Positions 35,293 through 46,388 of a stretch of DNA of 64,000 bases are shown piece after piece. The DNA lies in assembly GCA_014607495.2 (NCBI GenBank), contig CP053148.1:5394001-5458000 (forward strand). Direction: 5' to 3'. This stretch comes from Carposina sasakii. Taxonomy: Eukaryota > Arthropoda > Insecta > Lepidoptera > Carposinidae. The stretch's first letter is position 1; the number at the start of each line of letters is the position of its first letter. The notes beneath the pieces are model-generated. The model was given only the letters and a program-made list of their open reading frames with translations. It searched no databases and was not told the origin of the DNA. Position numbers and translations under genes: made by a program.

Positions 35293-35652
35293 TATACTGG
35301 GTGTAAAAAGACAATTTTGTTCTTTTAATACCTCGTATTCTTTGAAACATCAGATCATTTTTTTCTATGGAAGCACCCCTGGGAAGAAGTCCAGAGTTAC
35401 ATTAATATTATATTTTTTTTACATAAATCCATCTGAAATCGGTTTACAAACATTTTTTTCAAAGATACCATGTCAAAATGTTAAAATGTTAGTTTTGTAG
35501 GTACATTTGTAGTTTGAGCATCAAACGAATACATTGCTTGCAATAAAATGAGAGTATTTTTTCATATTTTTTTTTTGGGTTGGTTCCAGAGAAGAAAATA
35601 AACAAAGAATACGAGGTATTAAAAAATATCGTTGACATTTTACATCCTGTAT
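35293..35652. mobile_element. MITE, GTAAAAAGACAA family, copy 2
   Basis: Starts TATACTGGGTGTAAAAAGAC and ends GACATTTTACATCCTGTAT; the arms carry AATACCTCGTATTCTTTG and its complement. Shorter than the copy at 24092 by internal loss. Confidence 0.75.
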
Positions 35653-35656
35653 CTAA

Positions 35657-35845
35657 TATACAGGTGTCCCGGAAGTCGATGTCAACCTGAAAACGGGTGC
35701 TGGGCTAAGTCATAATAGTTATCAGAAAAATTTAAAAAAAATCTAAGTTATGTACATTTTTTGTAATTTTTCTGATACATAACTATTATGACTTGGCCTA
35801 TCTCCCGTTTCCGGCTTGATGTCAACTTCCGGGACACGCTGTATA
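35657..35845. mobile_element. Fold-back MITE, GTCCCGGAAGTC family
   Basis: 189 bp: starts TATACAGGTGTCCCGGAAGT and ends ACTTCCGGGACACGCTGTATA, with the inverted match continuing inward (TCATAATAGTTATCAGAAAA against TTTTTCTGATACATAACTAT). It begins 5 nt after the previous MITE ends. The 82-codon minus frame across it is chance. Confidence 0.75.
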
Positions 35846-35852
35846 GATAAGC

Positions 35853-35875
35853 TATACAGCGTGTCCCGGAAGTCA
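35853..35875 (+). mobile_element. Solo end of the GTCCCGGAAGTC MITE family
   Basis: TATACAGCGTGTCCCGGAAG TCA repeats the end of the adjacent element 8 nt after it, with no partner end. Confidence 0.6.
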
Positions 35876-35993
35876 ATAATGCCTCGAATCACCAAATGCG
35901 TATACGTGCATGTAAGCGTAGACGTGCAAAGTATGGAACTGTATGAGACAGGACACACCTGATGCTTATGCGTAGGCAATGCAGCTCCCAAGA
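35876..35993. mobile_element. Fragment of the CACACCGGATGCGT-family element
   Basis: GCCTCGAATCACCAAATGCG, ACGTGCATGTAAGCGTAGAC and TATGGAACTGTATGAGACAG resemble the copies at 18400 and 37196. Internally deleted. Confidence 0.5.
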
Positions 35994-35999
35994 CACAAA

Positions 36000-37080
36000 C
36001 AGGATGTGTGATTTTTTTAATTTTTTTTATTTGAGTAAAATATGTTACATTTTGTTTTAAATAAAAATATAGACACTAGATAGCAAAAACCCTTTGGGTT
36101 TATCCGCCTAGTGCGGTCTTTCTTAATAAAACTAATTTTACAACACTTATGCTAAAATAGGTACATATTATTTAGGTAAGTACTGCATATCTAAAAAGTT
36201 ACCACTTGGAATGAATGGCAACCATCTTGTCTTCCGTCCGTCGGTTTACGTACCCCCATCGTAAACGTACGTAAGTAGGTATACCTACGTACATTTCGCG
36301 TTCATATAATGTTGTTTTATTTTATTTATATATTTATGTGTTTGTAGATAATGAGTTTGTATGTTTATCGGTAGTTCGTTTATAATATCTGTAAGAATAT
36401 ATTGCCACTTTCTTTTTCCATAGAAATTATTATATTTAGGCTTGATAAATGTTGGCAAATAACTTAACTGTCGTACTTTTTCTATTCTTATGTTTGATTT
36501 CATAAATTTTTTATTCTGGTCCTCCTCTATCAATATTGCCATTTTTGTTTTGTTGTAAACATCCAATACGCGACAGTGTTTGAATAAAGATGTTTCGTTG
36601 TTACTTATTAGTTTTTTTATGTGTTTAGGGATTATCAATTTTAGGATACTTTTTTGTAATTTGTATATGTTATCAATGTTTGTTTTGAAAGTTCTACCGT
36701 AACTGCTAATTCCATAACCTATAATTGAGTCGGCCAGTGCCAGATATAAAAGTCGATTTATAGTAAAAGGTACTTTATACCGTAAAATAGACATTTTACT
36801 CTGAATAGCCCGTAGTTTATTGCAAACGTTGATTATGTGTTCCCAGTTTAACCTTTCATCGATAGTGAGACCGAGGTACTTGTGTTGCTTTACTAGTTCT
36901 AGTGATGTACATTTGCAAGTAGTTTGTTGTGTATGTGTGTGTAAACATTGGTGTTCGTGTGCAATAATAAATGGTATTGACTTAGTGTTGTTATAAGCGG
37001 ATCTTATGTGCATTAATTTCGTTTTTTTGCTATTAATATTTAGACCCGAATCGTGGGCCCATTTGCATAATAGATACGTG
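36000..37080 (-). pseudogene. 5'-truncated LINE (CR1/Jockey-like) RT C-terminus with 3' UTR
   Basis: Reverse transcriptase of a non-LTR retrotransposon, C-terminal part only. The 242-codon frame at 36285-37013 extends upstream in frame to about 37080 without a start codon, adding CKWAHDSGLNINSKKTKLM. Landmarks are HKYLGLTIDERLNWEHI and LADSIIGYGISSYGRTFKTN followed by IDNIYKLQKSILKLI. The catalytic palm (YxDD) is missing because of truncation. The 3' UTR runs left to A-rich sequence (T-rich on plus, 36008-36035). The open frame over 240 codons suggests fairly recent insertion. Clade is a guess from the motifs. Confidence 0.8.
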
Positions 37081-37195
37081 CGTACATAGAGCAGAACGGC
37101 AAAGTCGCGTTGATGACGTTATAATCAATGGCGCGCTATACGCCTGTTACGCCTGTGCGTAGACCTATGCGTATCTCAGTGTGACATCGGGTTAA

Positions 37196-37654
37196 GGCTC
37201 GAGCACACCGGATGCGTGTGCGTGCACGTAAGCGTAAACATATACGTACCTCTGAGTTATAAAGTATGGAACTGTATAGGCACGGGCAGACCGGATGCGT
37301 ATGCGTAGACGTAAGCATAGACGTCAAGCGGTGACAGTTCTATAAATTAAACTCAAAGGTACGTGTACGTCTACGCTTACGTGCATACATAAGCGTGCAC
37401 GTAAGCGTAGACGTATACGACTTCTGAGTTGTAATGTATGGAACTGTATAGGCACGGGCAGACCGGATGCATATGCGTAAACGTAAGCATAGACGTCAAG
37501 CGGTGACAGTTCTATACATTAAACTCAGAATTACGTGTACGTCTACGCTTACGTGCACGCATACGCATCCGGTGTGCTCGAGGCTTTACGCCGTAACCAC
37601 GCGCGTAACTACGACGTTACGTTACGTTACTCATCCGATGTGGTCGAGGCTTAA
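37196..37654. mobile_element. CACACCGGATGCGT-family element with internal duplication
   Basis: Core 37196-37584 has inverted ends GGCTCGAGCACACCGGATGC and GCATCCGGTGTGCTCGAGGC. It contains a direct repeat of at least 120 bp, period 172 (GTATGGAACTGTATAGGCAC at 37264 and 37436), each copy itself built of inverted words (GTAGACGTAAGC and GCTTACGTGCA). A further degenerate end (CATCCGATGTGGTCGAGGC) lies at 37632. Small frames of 63-74 codons across it come from the palindromic sequence. Confidence 0.6.
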
Positions 37655-37684
37655 ACCGCGCGTAAAGGTACATCCTCGTTATTA

Positions 37685-38088
37685 TACATGACAATCTGTA
37701 AAATTAAACGGTCCCTCATAGATAAACAATAAACGCTTTGAAAAGCTTCTATTTAAACGGTGTGCATAACCGTGTTGGATTCACAAAGTTCCGGGCCAAA
37801 GTTTGCAGCGGAAGCGACGGAGTTTTATTTCCGTGGCATTTAATACTTTTTCATGTCGCTTTTTTATTAATTTCAGTTGTTGAACGGCTTATCCCATTTT
37901 CTGTGATAGTGCTGTGATTTGTTCGAGCGCAAATACTTTTACATACATGTTTTTAACTTTTCGCTTTTACATTCGCTTAACGAGTACGTACACGTTTTAG
38001 CAAAGTGTAAAATACATGTGTATTATTATGTATGTAGGTACTTTTGATTGCGTTTTTATGTGTTACTGATAGTTAGGATTTAATATTA
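37685..38088. other. No recognisable features
   Basis: AT-rich spacer; nothing recognised. Confidence 0.4.
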
Positions 38089-38416
38089 TATAGGATGTTT
38101 TTTTTGTTGCCACCCTTAACGAAGGATATGTACTATATACCTAAATCAAATAAAGTAAGTTAATGCCAAAAAATATATATTTATAGTGTCCAGTATTTAT
38201 GCTAGTTTTTTCATAGACAGATATTAATTATTTCTCGTGAAAAAATCTTGCTACACGCGGCAATGTGCATTTATGCAGAAAATCGCAGTGAACTTTGGAC
38301 CCTAATATTTTGGAAACTAGACACTTCCCAGGTATGCTTCCATGGAGAAAAATGATCGTGGTGATGGGGAGATTCCATATCCATTTTCGGGAACGTTGAC
38401 GACCAAAAATCCTGTA
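38089..38416 (+). mobile_element. MITE, GTTGCCACCC family, copy 3 (shortened)
   Basis: Starts TATATAGGATGTTTTTTTTG, ends AAAATCCTGTA. Compared with the copy at 20233 it lacks part of the AT-rich middle and the TCTATTTACTCAA segment, otherwise collinear. Confidence 0.7.
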
Positions 38417-38695
38417 CTGTACCAAAAATACTGTATATGCAACATATGAATTGGCTCTAAGTGAGTATGTACCTATGAAGTACGAAGTTTCTCTATGAAT
38501 TGCATTGAACCAGCTAAATAACGTTTAGCATAGTAAAAATTGTTTTATTAGTAAATGATAAAACACGCAATATACCTATTTGTTTGTATCGCCGTGACTT
38601 TGCGTGACACTGCTATGATTATGAATTTATGAATTTACGTTTCTACCTAAAGGTAAAGCAACCTTTGAAATAGATTTTCATTAAGCTTATACCGA

Positions 38696-39062
38696 TATAC
38701 CGAATGTAAAAAGACAAAGTTGTTATTTTAATACCTCGTATTCTTTGTAAGGTAACGATCATTTTTTTCTATTGAACCAATACTGGGAAACGATAAATTT
38801 TTTTTTTTTAATTGCAAGCAATGTATTCGATTGACAAATGTACCTACAAAACTAACATTTTTAAATATTAATATAGTGTCTTTAAAAAAATGTTTGTTAA
38901 CTGTTTTCAGATGGATTTATTTTAAAAAAATGCTGATATCCATGTAAATTTGGACCTCAATATCTTAGAAACCCGTGGTTTCCCAGGGGTGTTCCATAAA
39001 AAAAATTATCGTGATGTTACAAAGAATACGAGGTATTAAAAGAACAAAGTTGTCTTTTTAAT
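38696..39062 (-). mobile_element. MITE, GTAAAAAGACAA family, copy 3 (inverted)
   Basis: Left end TATACCGAATGTAAAAAGAC; the internal words (TTGCAAGCAATGTATTCGA) run opposite to those of the copy at 24092, so this copy is inverted. The right end stops at AAAGTTGTCTTTTTA without the CAGTATA terminus. Confidence 0.65.
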
Positions 39063-41868
39063 TCCTAATCTCGTGGATATTTCGTAAAATCAATAGCATA
39101 CCCTCTATGGCAGGGGTCAGCAATTAGTTTCGCTCGGGGTCCATTTTAAGAAATGAAACGACCATCGCGGTACGCACATTATTTTATTTATAGAAAAAAT
39201 GTTTGTTAAACACATGTAATTACGGAAATAACAAAGGTAATTTCAAAAATGTATAATGCATATTCCATAATAAAAGCTCTTGAATGTCTCCCTATCCGTG
39301 GTTTTCAAAGCAGTTGCAAGATTTATTTCCTTTCCTAAAGTATATTTCAATAGATAAATCACATAAATCAGCTCCTTCATTTTCGCCAAGTTCCTCACAC
39401 GCTGAAATCTAATTATATTGTATTATAACACGCATGTATTATGTATGAGGAGGGAGGGAACGTGCGTGTACACATTCAGTACTTATGTTTATAACCCTCG
39501 ATAACAAAGCATAATATTACTGTGATGTATGTCGCGTAAAATTGGTGTATGACATTGCTATGTCATATCTAAAGTTAACTTTTTACATCTTGATAAAAAC
39601 CTTCCAACAGCCAATTGAAATTAGTACCTATATAATTATACCTTATTATGGGAGCATAATTTATTTCTTTTCAATATAAGACCAGCTAACATTCAATTTT
39701 CATTAGGAATAAAAGAATCGACATTATATTTTCGTAAGTACTGAGTAATTTTATATAAACAATATTAGGTGTACCTGTTTTTTTACCTACCCTTATACTG
39801 GTAATTTAGGAAAAAAGTCATGAATATTCAAAGAAAGATGTCAAAAGTAAAGACAGCACGACCCTAAATACTTAGACGGTGCAGTAAAAATGCTATAAAA
39901 GAGATGCCCATACCATTAAAACAAGAGTAGAATTGAATGAATTTACAACTTGCTATGAAAGATACCAGATTGTTTTGAAAAAGAAAAAAACAAGACTGAG
40001 TCAGCGGATGCCACGCAACTTTACTACTTTACGTTTTATTCTTATACATACATAGGTACAGAATTGTATTCTGTATATATCTATAGGTATGCTAAGCTTT
40101 TATCAAAATCCGTTCATAAGTTTTTTGCGTGAAAGAGTGACTTTAAGTTCAGACATTTCCATAAATTTTAATATTATAAAAGTAGGTCATAAACCACTGA
40201 ATTAGTAACACCATATTTTAATATCAAAGGTAAAAAAGTGAACAAGACTAGGCAAAATTACGGTACGCCTAGCGAAGATAAATTTAGAAAACTATCAACA
40301 CGGCTGCAACTTAAATATTCATAGTGTAACTAACTAAGATCCTTTGTAAGTTAAATGGAAAAAGGCAGATATAAGTGGATTATAAAGTTCCATCGGATCT
40401 AGGATAGAATAACTTTATAAATAGCGGAGAATTTTCGCGCTACAGAAGATAAATCGTGTACTCGGGTATCAGTTTGTGCTTTTTAGTGATTTATGAAATA
40501 TTCACGTTATTTACTGCCGCCGAAAAGGTGGAGGTTCGTTATCATATTTACTAGAGAACGCTCGTGAACGATATAGCATGTATGTTATTGTGATAGTTAT
40601 ATAACTGCCAACTTTCGTCAATCTAGCAAAAGCAATGCGATAGCGAAAGTTGAACAAATTATTATTGCTGATTCGTAACCGCAATCTCAAAGGAATCTGA
40701 CATTTTAGCGCAATTTTTTTGTCAATCTCCATTATCAAAATCTGAAGTATCTTTCAAAACCTTATCTATCAATATAACTTATAGGTATACAATACAATTT
40801 TCGCTGTCTGATTATTACTGATTTGTTCTTGAAAAATACCATAAAAATACTTTAATAGATTTTACTTGACAGAGTCATCATTCAGATATCTTAAGTACCT
40901 GAATAAATAACATGGTAGAAATTATGAGTCGTACTCGTACCTAAGTATTTAAAATTAGTTTTCACATGATTTACGAGTGTTACTAGTGAAACAGGCTAAA
41001 AACACGTGAATGAAATTATACTTAGATATCTATACAGACATATAGAGAGAGATCCAGTTGAGTTCGCAGGGCAAATAATTGGGTAAGAGATATTCTATTC
41101 TCGATTCTTGAATGTTTTGTTTGTAGCTATTATTTGTAACCTATATTACGTTCTTGCCATCTGGCTTTTAATTACACTTATATGTGATATGTGAATTAAA
41201 TGAAATTGATTCCCAATTAACATGTAATTAATATACTCGCCTTCACTCGTAAACGCATGTAAAACAATGGTAATAACGTTACGATACGATACGTCACTAT
41301 GATTCCATAATGTCCGCGTATTTTAAGCATGGTGCTTACATTGTAATTTATTTATTGTTTATTTAAAGAGGTACAGAGAAGTTCGCAATGTTATCAAACT
41401 ATACATCTATAGCGGTTAGCACAAAAGCTTAATAATGGCTCCCCATTGGAGGAAATGGTTAAATAACTTTGCGATCTTCGCGGGGCTTGTAAAATGATTG
41501 CATAATTTGACCATTATTTTAAGCACCTACGAGTACCTACCCTAACTCAAAAGTTACTAAAGTTAGGTGAACCCAAAACTCGGACATAAAGGCAGGCTAT
41601 TTGTTAACTAGCTCCTATACCGAAGTGTAAACAAAACTAACTTAGCCCGCAGGCGGACATGTTGAATAAAGATCAAATATAAAAATACTTCGAATTCTAT
41701 GTCGTTATTTTTTTATCTAGTGCTGCTACGGCAACGGAAAATAGTAAAAATCCGAGATACTTTACAATCTCTAGTATTGAAATTAGCCGTTAGTGGTAGT
41801 TAGTGGCCAGGGATATCCAAATATTCAAATACAATGATAGAACCATGAGTTTGACGTGTTTGACGCAC
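39063..41868. other. Unassigned; hAT-like end at 39111
   Basis: CAGGGGTCAGCAATTAGTTT CGCTCGGGGTCC at 39111 resembles the left end of a hAT element, but no right end was found. The rest is AT-rich, with a 75-codon minus frame (40511-40738) lacking motifs. Confidence 0.35.
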
Positions 41869-41965
41869 ATGTATGTACATAACATACAAATAGACACAGA
41901 TGTGTTCCTGAAATGGGGTAGCCAGAACAGATAATTAGGAAGATCCCATTAAGGGGACTGATGTA
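41869..41965 (+). repeat. Dispersed repeat fragment (CCTGAAATGGGGTAGCCAGA)
   Basis: Shares TGTTCCTGAAATGGGGTAGC and AGATCCCATT with sequences at 42446, 44458 and 57300. Looks like pieces of one SINE-like family; no tRNA head seen. Confidence 0.45.
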
Positions 41966-42445
41966 AATGATCCGTGACATGTCGCTAGCTTATCGCCTGA
42001 GAGCATGCCCGAGTACCTCAGTCGACTCTTACGAAATTTCAGAAGTCTGTCATTATAATTCTTTGCCAATCATCAAGAGCGGCGCTACTTCAGTTGCCAG
42101 CGTCCAAACATTCCTAAACACAATGATAGTCGATAGCTGAGGTTGATTGATAACGACCGCGGTATTGTCAGGTCGATCAATAGCGCCTAATGATCGACTT
42201 GGTCGGTGGGCGGTCGATTCGTATACAATATCAATGTTTACGAGACTTGAATGTCCTGTAATCGTACACGTGGTTCACCAGGTCGAATGAAAATAAAAGT
42301 TCTGTATGATTTAAGTTTTCTTTGGCGTGTGGCTGGATTGCCCAAAATAATAACCATTTCGGAATCTAGACTTGTTTCGTCCGCGTGAAGTTTTCTGCCA
42401 TCGCCGTGGGAATTTTAGAAAATACTTTCTTCGTGCTCTCATACA

Positions 42446-42545
42446 CTCCCCAAAGAACGTAAGTACATACATATAAACATACATGGCTGTGTTCCTGAAA
42501 TGGGATAGCCAGAACTGCAAGATCATAAAGGAGATTCCTTCAGTC
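42446..42545 (+). repeat. Dispersed repeat fragment (CCTGAAATGGGATAGCCAGA)
   Basis: GTGTTCCTGAAATGGGATAG CCAGAACTGCAAGATCATAA AGGAGATTCC; the clearest member of the family at 41869, 44458 and 57300. Confidence 0.5.
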
Positions 42546-42672
42546 ACCATGGTCAATTGGTTCGGCTATCGGTCTGTCAGTAATAGCTGAAGAATTGATG
42601 AAGATGAAGAAACCTTTGATGATCCACAACCTTTTTCTTTATAAAACATGGATGACTATTTGTTTGAATTTA

Positions 42673-43127
42673 TATAGGGTGTGTGTGCCAGGCAAATACT
42701 AAAATATTGAACAAGTACCATTATTTTAAGTTATTATACGACAGTGTTATTACTCGCAGGAAATGCATTTTTATTTTAATTATGTGCAATGTTTGCTTTT
42801 CGCGCCAATTGTATCGGGCGATCCTGTGACTAGTTAAATGGGCTTTGATTATTGTGTGATACATTACTGCTTTTTAGACCACTTGTGACTTTTATCCATT
42901 GGAGTTGATCAGTATTTAGAACTTTTTTGAGACCAACTTTTTTTTTTTAAATCATCCATAGATTAAAATTTTGTTTTTAAGTCACCATCTAAGGCCTACT
43001 TAAACGAACTACACAATTATTTTCCTGAAAAAATAAGGAAAATTTCGGAAAATTGTGGGATTTTACTGCGAAAAATTTCAGTTGTTTTCGCCTCAGAATA
43101 ATGCTCTGAACACTTCCACCCTGTATA
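42673..43127. mobile_element. MITE, GCCAGGCAAATACT family, copy 1
   Basis: Starts TATAGGGTGTGTGTGCCAGG and ends TTCCACCCTGTATA. Shares CAGGCAAATACTAAAA, GCAATGTTTGCTTTTCGCGC and AAATCATCCATAG with the copy at 54562. 455 bp, non-coding. Confidence 0.65.
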
Positions 43128-43326
43128 TTTAATACAGACAAAACAACGCCCACGGGGCCATTTGTAAAGACTTCTTAAATAACAAAAAAAAAAATTTTCT
43201 TATATTTACTTACTTACATTCGTTCACTAGAATACATTAGTTGTATATGTCATATGTCATACATATCATAAGAGTCGACTGGCTGGGGGAACTTAGGCTT
43301 TTTGCTAAGATAATGTAACATTGTTT

Positions 43327-43430
43327 CGTATCAACATTCGTTGTCGTAATATTCCGACAAATAGCGGTAAAGGTTCATCACGTGACTTGACGAATACGCG
43401 AACACGAAAGCTTCCTATCAGAACAAACGT
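43327..43430 (+). repeat. Dispersed repeat (CATTCGTTGTCG), copy 1
   Basis: ATCAACATTCGTTGTCGTAA, TTCCGACA and TTCATCACGTGACTTGACGA match in order a second stretch at 59123. The class is not recognised. Confidence 0.5.
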
Positions 43431-43542
43431 GTCGATGAAGAATCTCTATCGCTTCGATCTAGAAATAACGTTACTTGATCTAGCCCCTAATCTTTTGCAT
43501 ATAGCCGTGCTATACTAAACGTATACTTATACTATACTAAGC

Positions 43543-43786
43543 CGCGTGGTGCCGGCAGAGTAGAATTCGTACCACCCCTATGTCTGCCCGTGGGTATCGT
43601 ACGAGGCGATTAAGGGTTTCCGGGAGGTGGGCAGCTTCGCCTCCCGTGCAGACAACATAGTCCAAAATACAAACTGCGGTCACCAAACCGCCTGCCCAGC
43701 GTGGTGACTATGGGCAAATAGCCCCCATGGCAGTCTTGTGGCGTGCCCTGGGGGAGGCCTACGTCCAGCAGTGGACTGCAATAGGC

Positions 43787-43832
<46 letters not shown>

Positions 43833-43833
43833 A
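43543..43833 (+). mobile_element. SINE-like element with a LINE-derived 3' tail and (ATG)n
   Basis: Head GCCGCGTGGTGCCGGCAGAG and TCGTACCACCCC, body GGGAGGTGGGCAGCTTCGCC, then GGGGAGGCCTACGTCCAGCA GTGGACTGCAATAGGC and a run of about 14 GAT/ATG triplets. The tail encodes LGEAYVQQWTAIG in the LINE at 62.8 kb, so the element has borrowed that LINE's 3' recognition sequence. The 64-codon minus frame is a shadow, partly of the microsatellite. Confidence 0.65.
43789..43833. repeat. (GAT)n microsatellite
   Basis: Nearly pure GAT/ATG repeat ending the retroposon; matches the shorter GATGACGATGACGATGAT tail at 63155. Confidence 0.85.
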
Positions 43834-43984
43834 CTAAACGTGTCTGTAGGATCTCTACAGTGATTCCTCTGCAATCATGGCATCACATTATTTAAGGTAA
43901 TATACAGTCGTGTGTTGATAAATGTTATAATATCGATGACATTGATACCCTCACAGCATCGACCATATTGATATACCGCCGGCT

Positions 43985-44265
43985 GGGGGCCAATTCTCGA
44001 AAAGTCTCGAGTTGGAACGTAGCCAAGACGGAACCGTTGTATACGCTCAGAACAAAGCAATAGTTACTTTTCGGTGATGTAATTAGATACATGTCAGCAT
44101 GAGACAGATGTTTGTTTTTATTCTGTCATACTCGCGACCGATGCGTGCTAAAATATACCTTATTACTCAAGCGGTACGTACTCGTATATATTTCTTCACA
44201 CTGCGTTTCGTTAACGGTTTGTTAGTGGTTGCGTTTCGACTCAAAAATTTACAAGAATTGCCCCC
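43985..44265. mobile_element. MITE with GGGGGCCAATTCT ends, copy 1
   Basis: Starts GGGGGCCAATTCTCGAAAAG and ends AAGAATTGCCCCC. Core words AGTCTCGAGTTGGAACG, CGGAACCGTTGT and ACTCAAGCGGTA are shared with the copies at 48664 and 52063. About 280 bp, non-coding. Confidence 0.7.
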
Positions 44266-44457
44266 TGTTCATTTGCCAATATTTACTTAAGGTACGTTAC
44301 TTATCATGGAGGCGGAAAATATGGGGGCGCCTCGAAACCGCCGAGTAACGGTAAAATTATAATTGCTCAGCGTGTTTGATGATTTAATTTCATTGTTTCT
44401 CTTTTACAGTAGGTACACGATTGTCTTCGTCAGAAATAATTTGAATCTTAAGAGTAT

Positions 44458-44560
44458 ATAGGTAGATACATACATTATCATACATATTACACACGGCTGT
44501 GTTTTGGGATAACCAGACCTGCAGCATCATATAGGATTCCAAAGCATAGCGGGGACCAGC
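44458..44560 (+). repeat. Dispersed repeat fragment (GGGATAACCAGACCTGC)
   Basis: ACACACGGCTGTGTTTTGGG ATAACCAGACCTGCAGCATC; same family as 42446 but diverged. Confidence 0.4.
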
Positions 44561-44574
44561 CGGGGGGCTAGGGG

Positions 44575-44724
44575 TAGCATGACCACGCATCGTGGTTATC
44601 GTATCGTACGATGTCGTTTCGTCTCTATACAAAATTCAACATGGCGGCGGCTATATTTATCGTATTTTCACAGGCTAAATGTCGATAAATCGGTTTGTCA
44701 TATCGTGTTTCGCAGGTCATGCTA
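44575..44724 (+). mobile_element. MITE with TAGCATGACC ends, copy 1
   Basis: 150 bp between TAGCATGACC and GGTCATGCTA. The interior holds ACAAAATTCAACATGGCGGC and CTAAATGTCGATAAATCG. An inverted copy lies at 62266-62419. The 80-codon minus frame is chance. Confidence 0.65.
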
Positions 44725-45600
44725 TTTGAGCTGAGTTCCTTAGTCGTCTCTTGAAAGTAAAAGAGATAAAGCAAGGAAAAGTGTAGAAAACAACTGGAAA
44801 TGTAGAAGGACCGTTTACTTGATTCTATTCCGGGTGTAATTTATTTAAACCGTGGAAATAAGAACAAACAGCTTTGACAACTAACCGGCACCCCGGAACA
44901 CAATCGCGGGCTATTTAGTTTCATCCAAACCTTTGCAATCGCATTCTGGAGATATCATTAACAAAAATCGATGGTCAGTCTAATTGTGTCGAAGCTGGCT
45001 GACTTCCTGTTAGTTTACCTATTTCAGAAAAAAAAATTAAAGAAGATCCCAAAGGCACGTTTTAACAGCGGCATGTAATAGCCATTGCTAGCTTATCGAA
45101 TGCCTCTTTGCACAAAAGGAGATACAGCTGAAGTATTCTAGGGAAGCCCCGCATTCGCACAGGATATGTATGAAAAGTGTTTAAAAATTAGGTGGATCCG
45201 TTATTCCGTATCACTAGGTGAATCTGTTTGTTAATATTTCCTAAAATATGGTGATTTATAACAAAGTATGTACATCGCATCGTAAATAAAGGAACGTTCG
45301 GGCGCGATGTAGTAATTATTAAGAAAAATGTTTACAGCTCAGACTTTGAGCAGGGAAAAATCGAAACATTGGCAAACGTGTCGCCGCACTAATCATGTTT
45401 TACATAAAGATTTAACTGAAATTCCGGACGAAAGATTGTTGTTACTACCATTTGAACTAGGTCGAACTAGATTGTTTTGCATAGAAATCAAATAGGGAGC
45501 CGTTATGAAATCTGACCGCTATTAAATGTTCATTATTAACGAGAACGAAGATGTACCTAACGAATTACTACATTCCTTTGATACTATAATAAAAATAATC
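44725..45600. other. No recognisable features
   Basis: Intron-like DNA, no coding signal, no repeat delimited. Confidence 0.4.
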
Positions 45601-46250
45601 GCCGGGTGTATCATATTGTGCGTTCGGCGATGGTATCCGTCATGTGTATCCCACACCAGATTAAAGTTCTCTTAAAAGGGCCTCTACATCTTGGCTACGG
45701 CCCGATGCACGCCTCTCAAAGGACCGGGACTCTGTAGTCCCGAGAATTTCAAAAGAGACAAATAATAATAATAATTTCATTTATTTCGGTGATTGACATA
45801 TGTACAGTCCAGCCGATCTGTAATCATGCGCAGAATGCAGTTGGCGCTACCATGCATCCTGCGCACCAGGGATGCGCATCTTTTGCGCATTGTCGTGTAC
45901 CTTTGGCAGCCCCATCAACACCCTGAATACATTATTGTATTGGACACGGAGGGCGCTTATAAGACTTTCGAGTGTATTTCGCCCATAGGCTGCATGTATA
46001 AAAAGAGGTGCAATACGCTCTAAAGAGCGTGACTTTCACGTACCGCCAACGCCCTCCGCTCCCTTTCAATGTCATCATTATCATTGAGTTCAGAGATCAA
46101 AATGTGTCCTAGATATTTAAATTTATACGTTCTAAGCAACGCCACCATATTTATTTTAATTTTAAAAATAGTGTATTCGTATATCGGGTATATTTTGCTT
46201 TTGCAAGACCGATAGATACTAGTAAACACCCAAACATTCGATCTACCAAA
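45601..46250 (-). pseudogene. LINE RT C-terminal scrap with 3' sequence
   Basis: On the minus strand 46040-46150 reads RTYKFKYLGHILISELNDND DIERERRALAVR, a motif set from the region after the RT catalytic core (YLGH, DIERERRAL). The frame then ends in ESHAL and a stop, and upstream residues do not match. The stretch 45601-46020 (with a TAATAATAATAATTT run at 45766) may be its 3' region. Different family from the LINE at 36 kb. Confidence 0.6.
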
Positions 46251-46380
46251 AGGTTATATGACTTATCTAGCTTTGCCTTGATGCTATTTTATTATATTTG
46301 CTTCAAACCCTGTAGGTATGAAAAGTTGGAACTTTGACCCACACTTTATTTGTATTCTTTGTAGTTAATTTTCTCTTGGG
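46251..46380. other. Spacer
   Basis: Nothing recognised between the LINE scrap and the hAT-like element. Confidence 0.4.
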
Positions 46381-46388
46381 AAACTGGG

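Noticed and set aside
36285..37013. Host protein-coding gene of 242 residues
   Set aside because: The motifs are those of a LINE reverse transcriptase C-terminus, open upstream without a start and followed by an A-rich 3' end.
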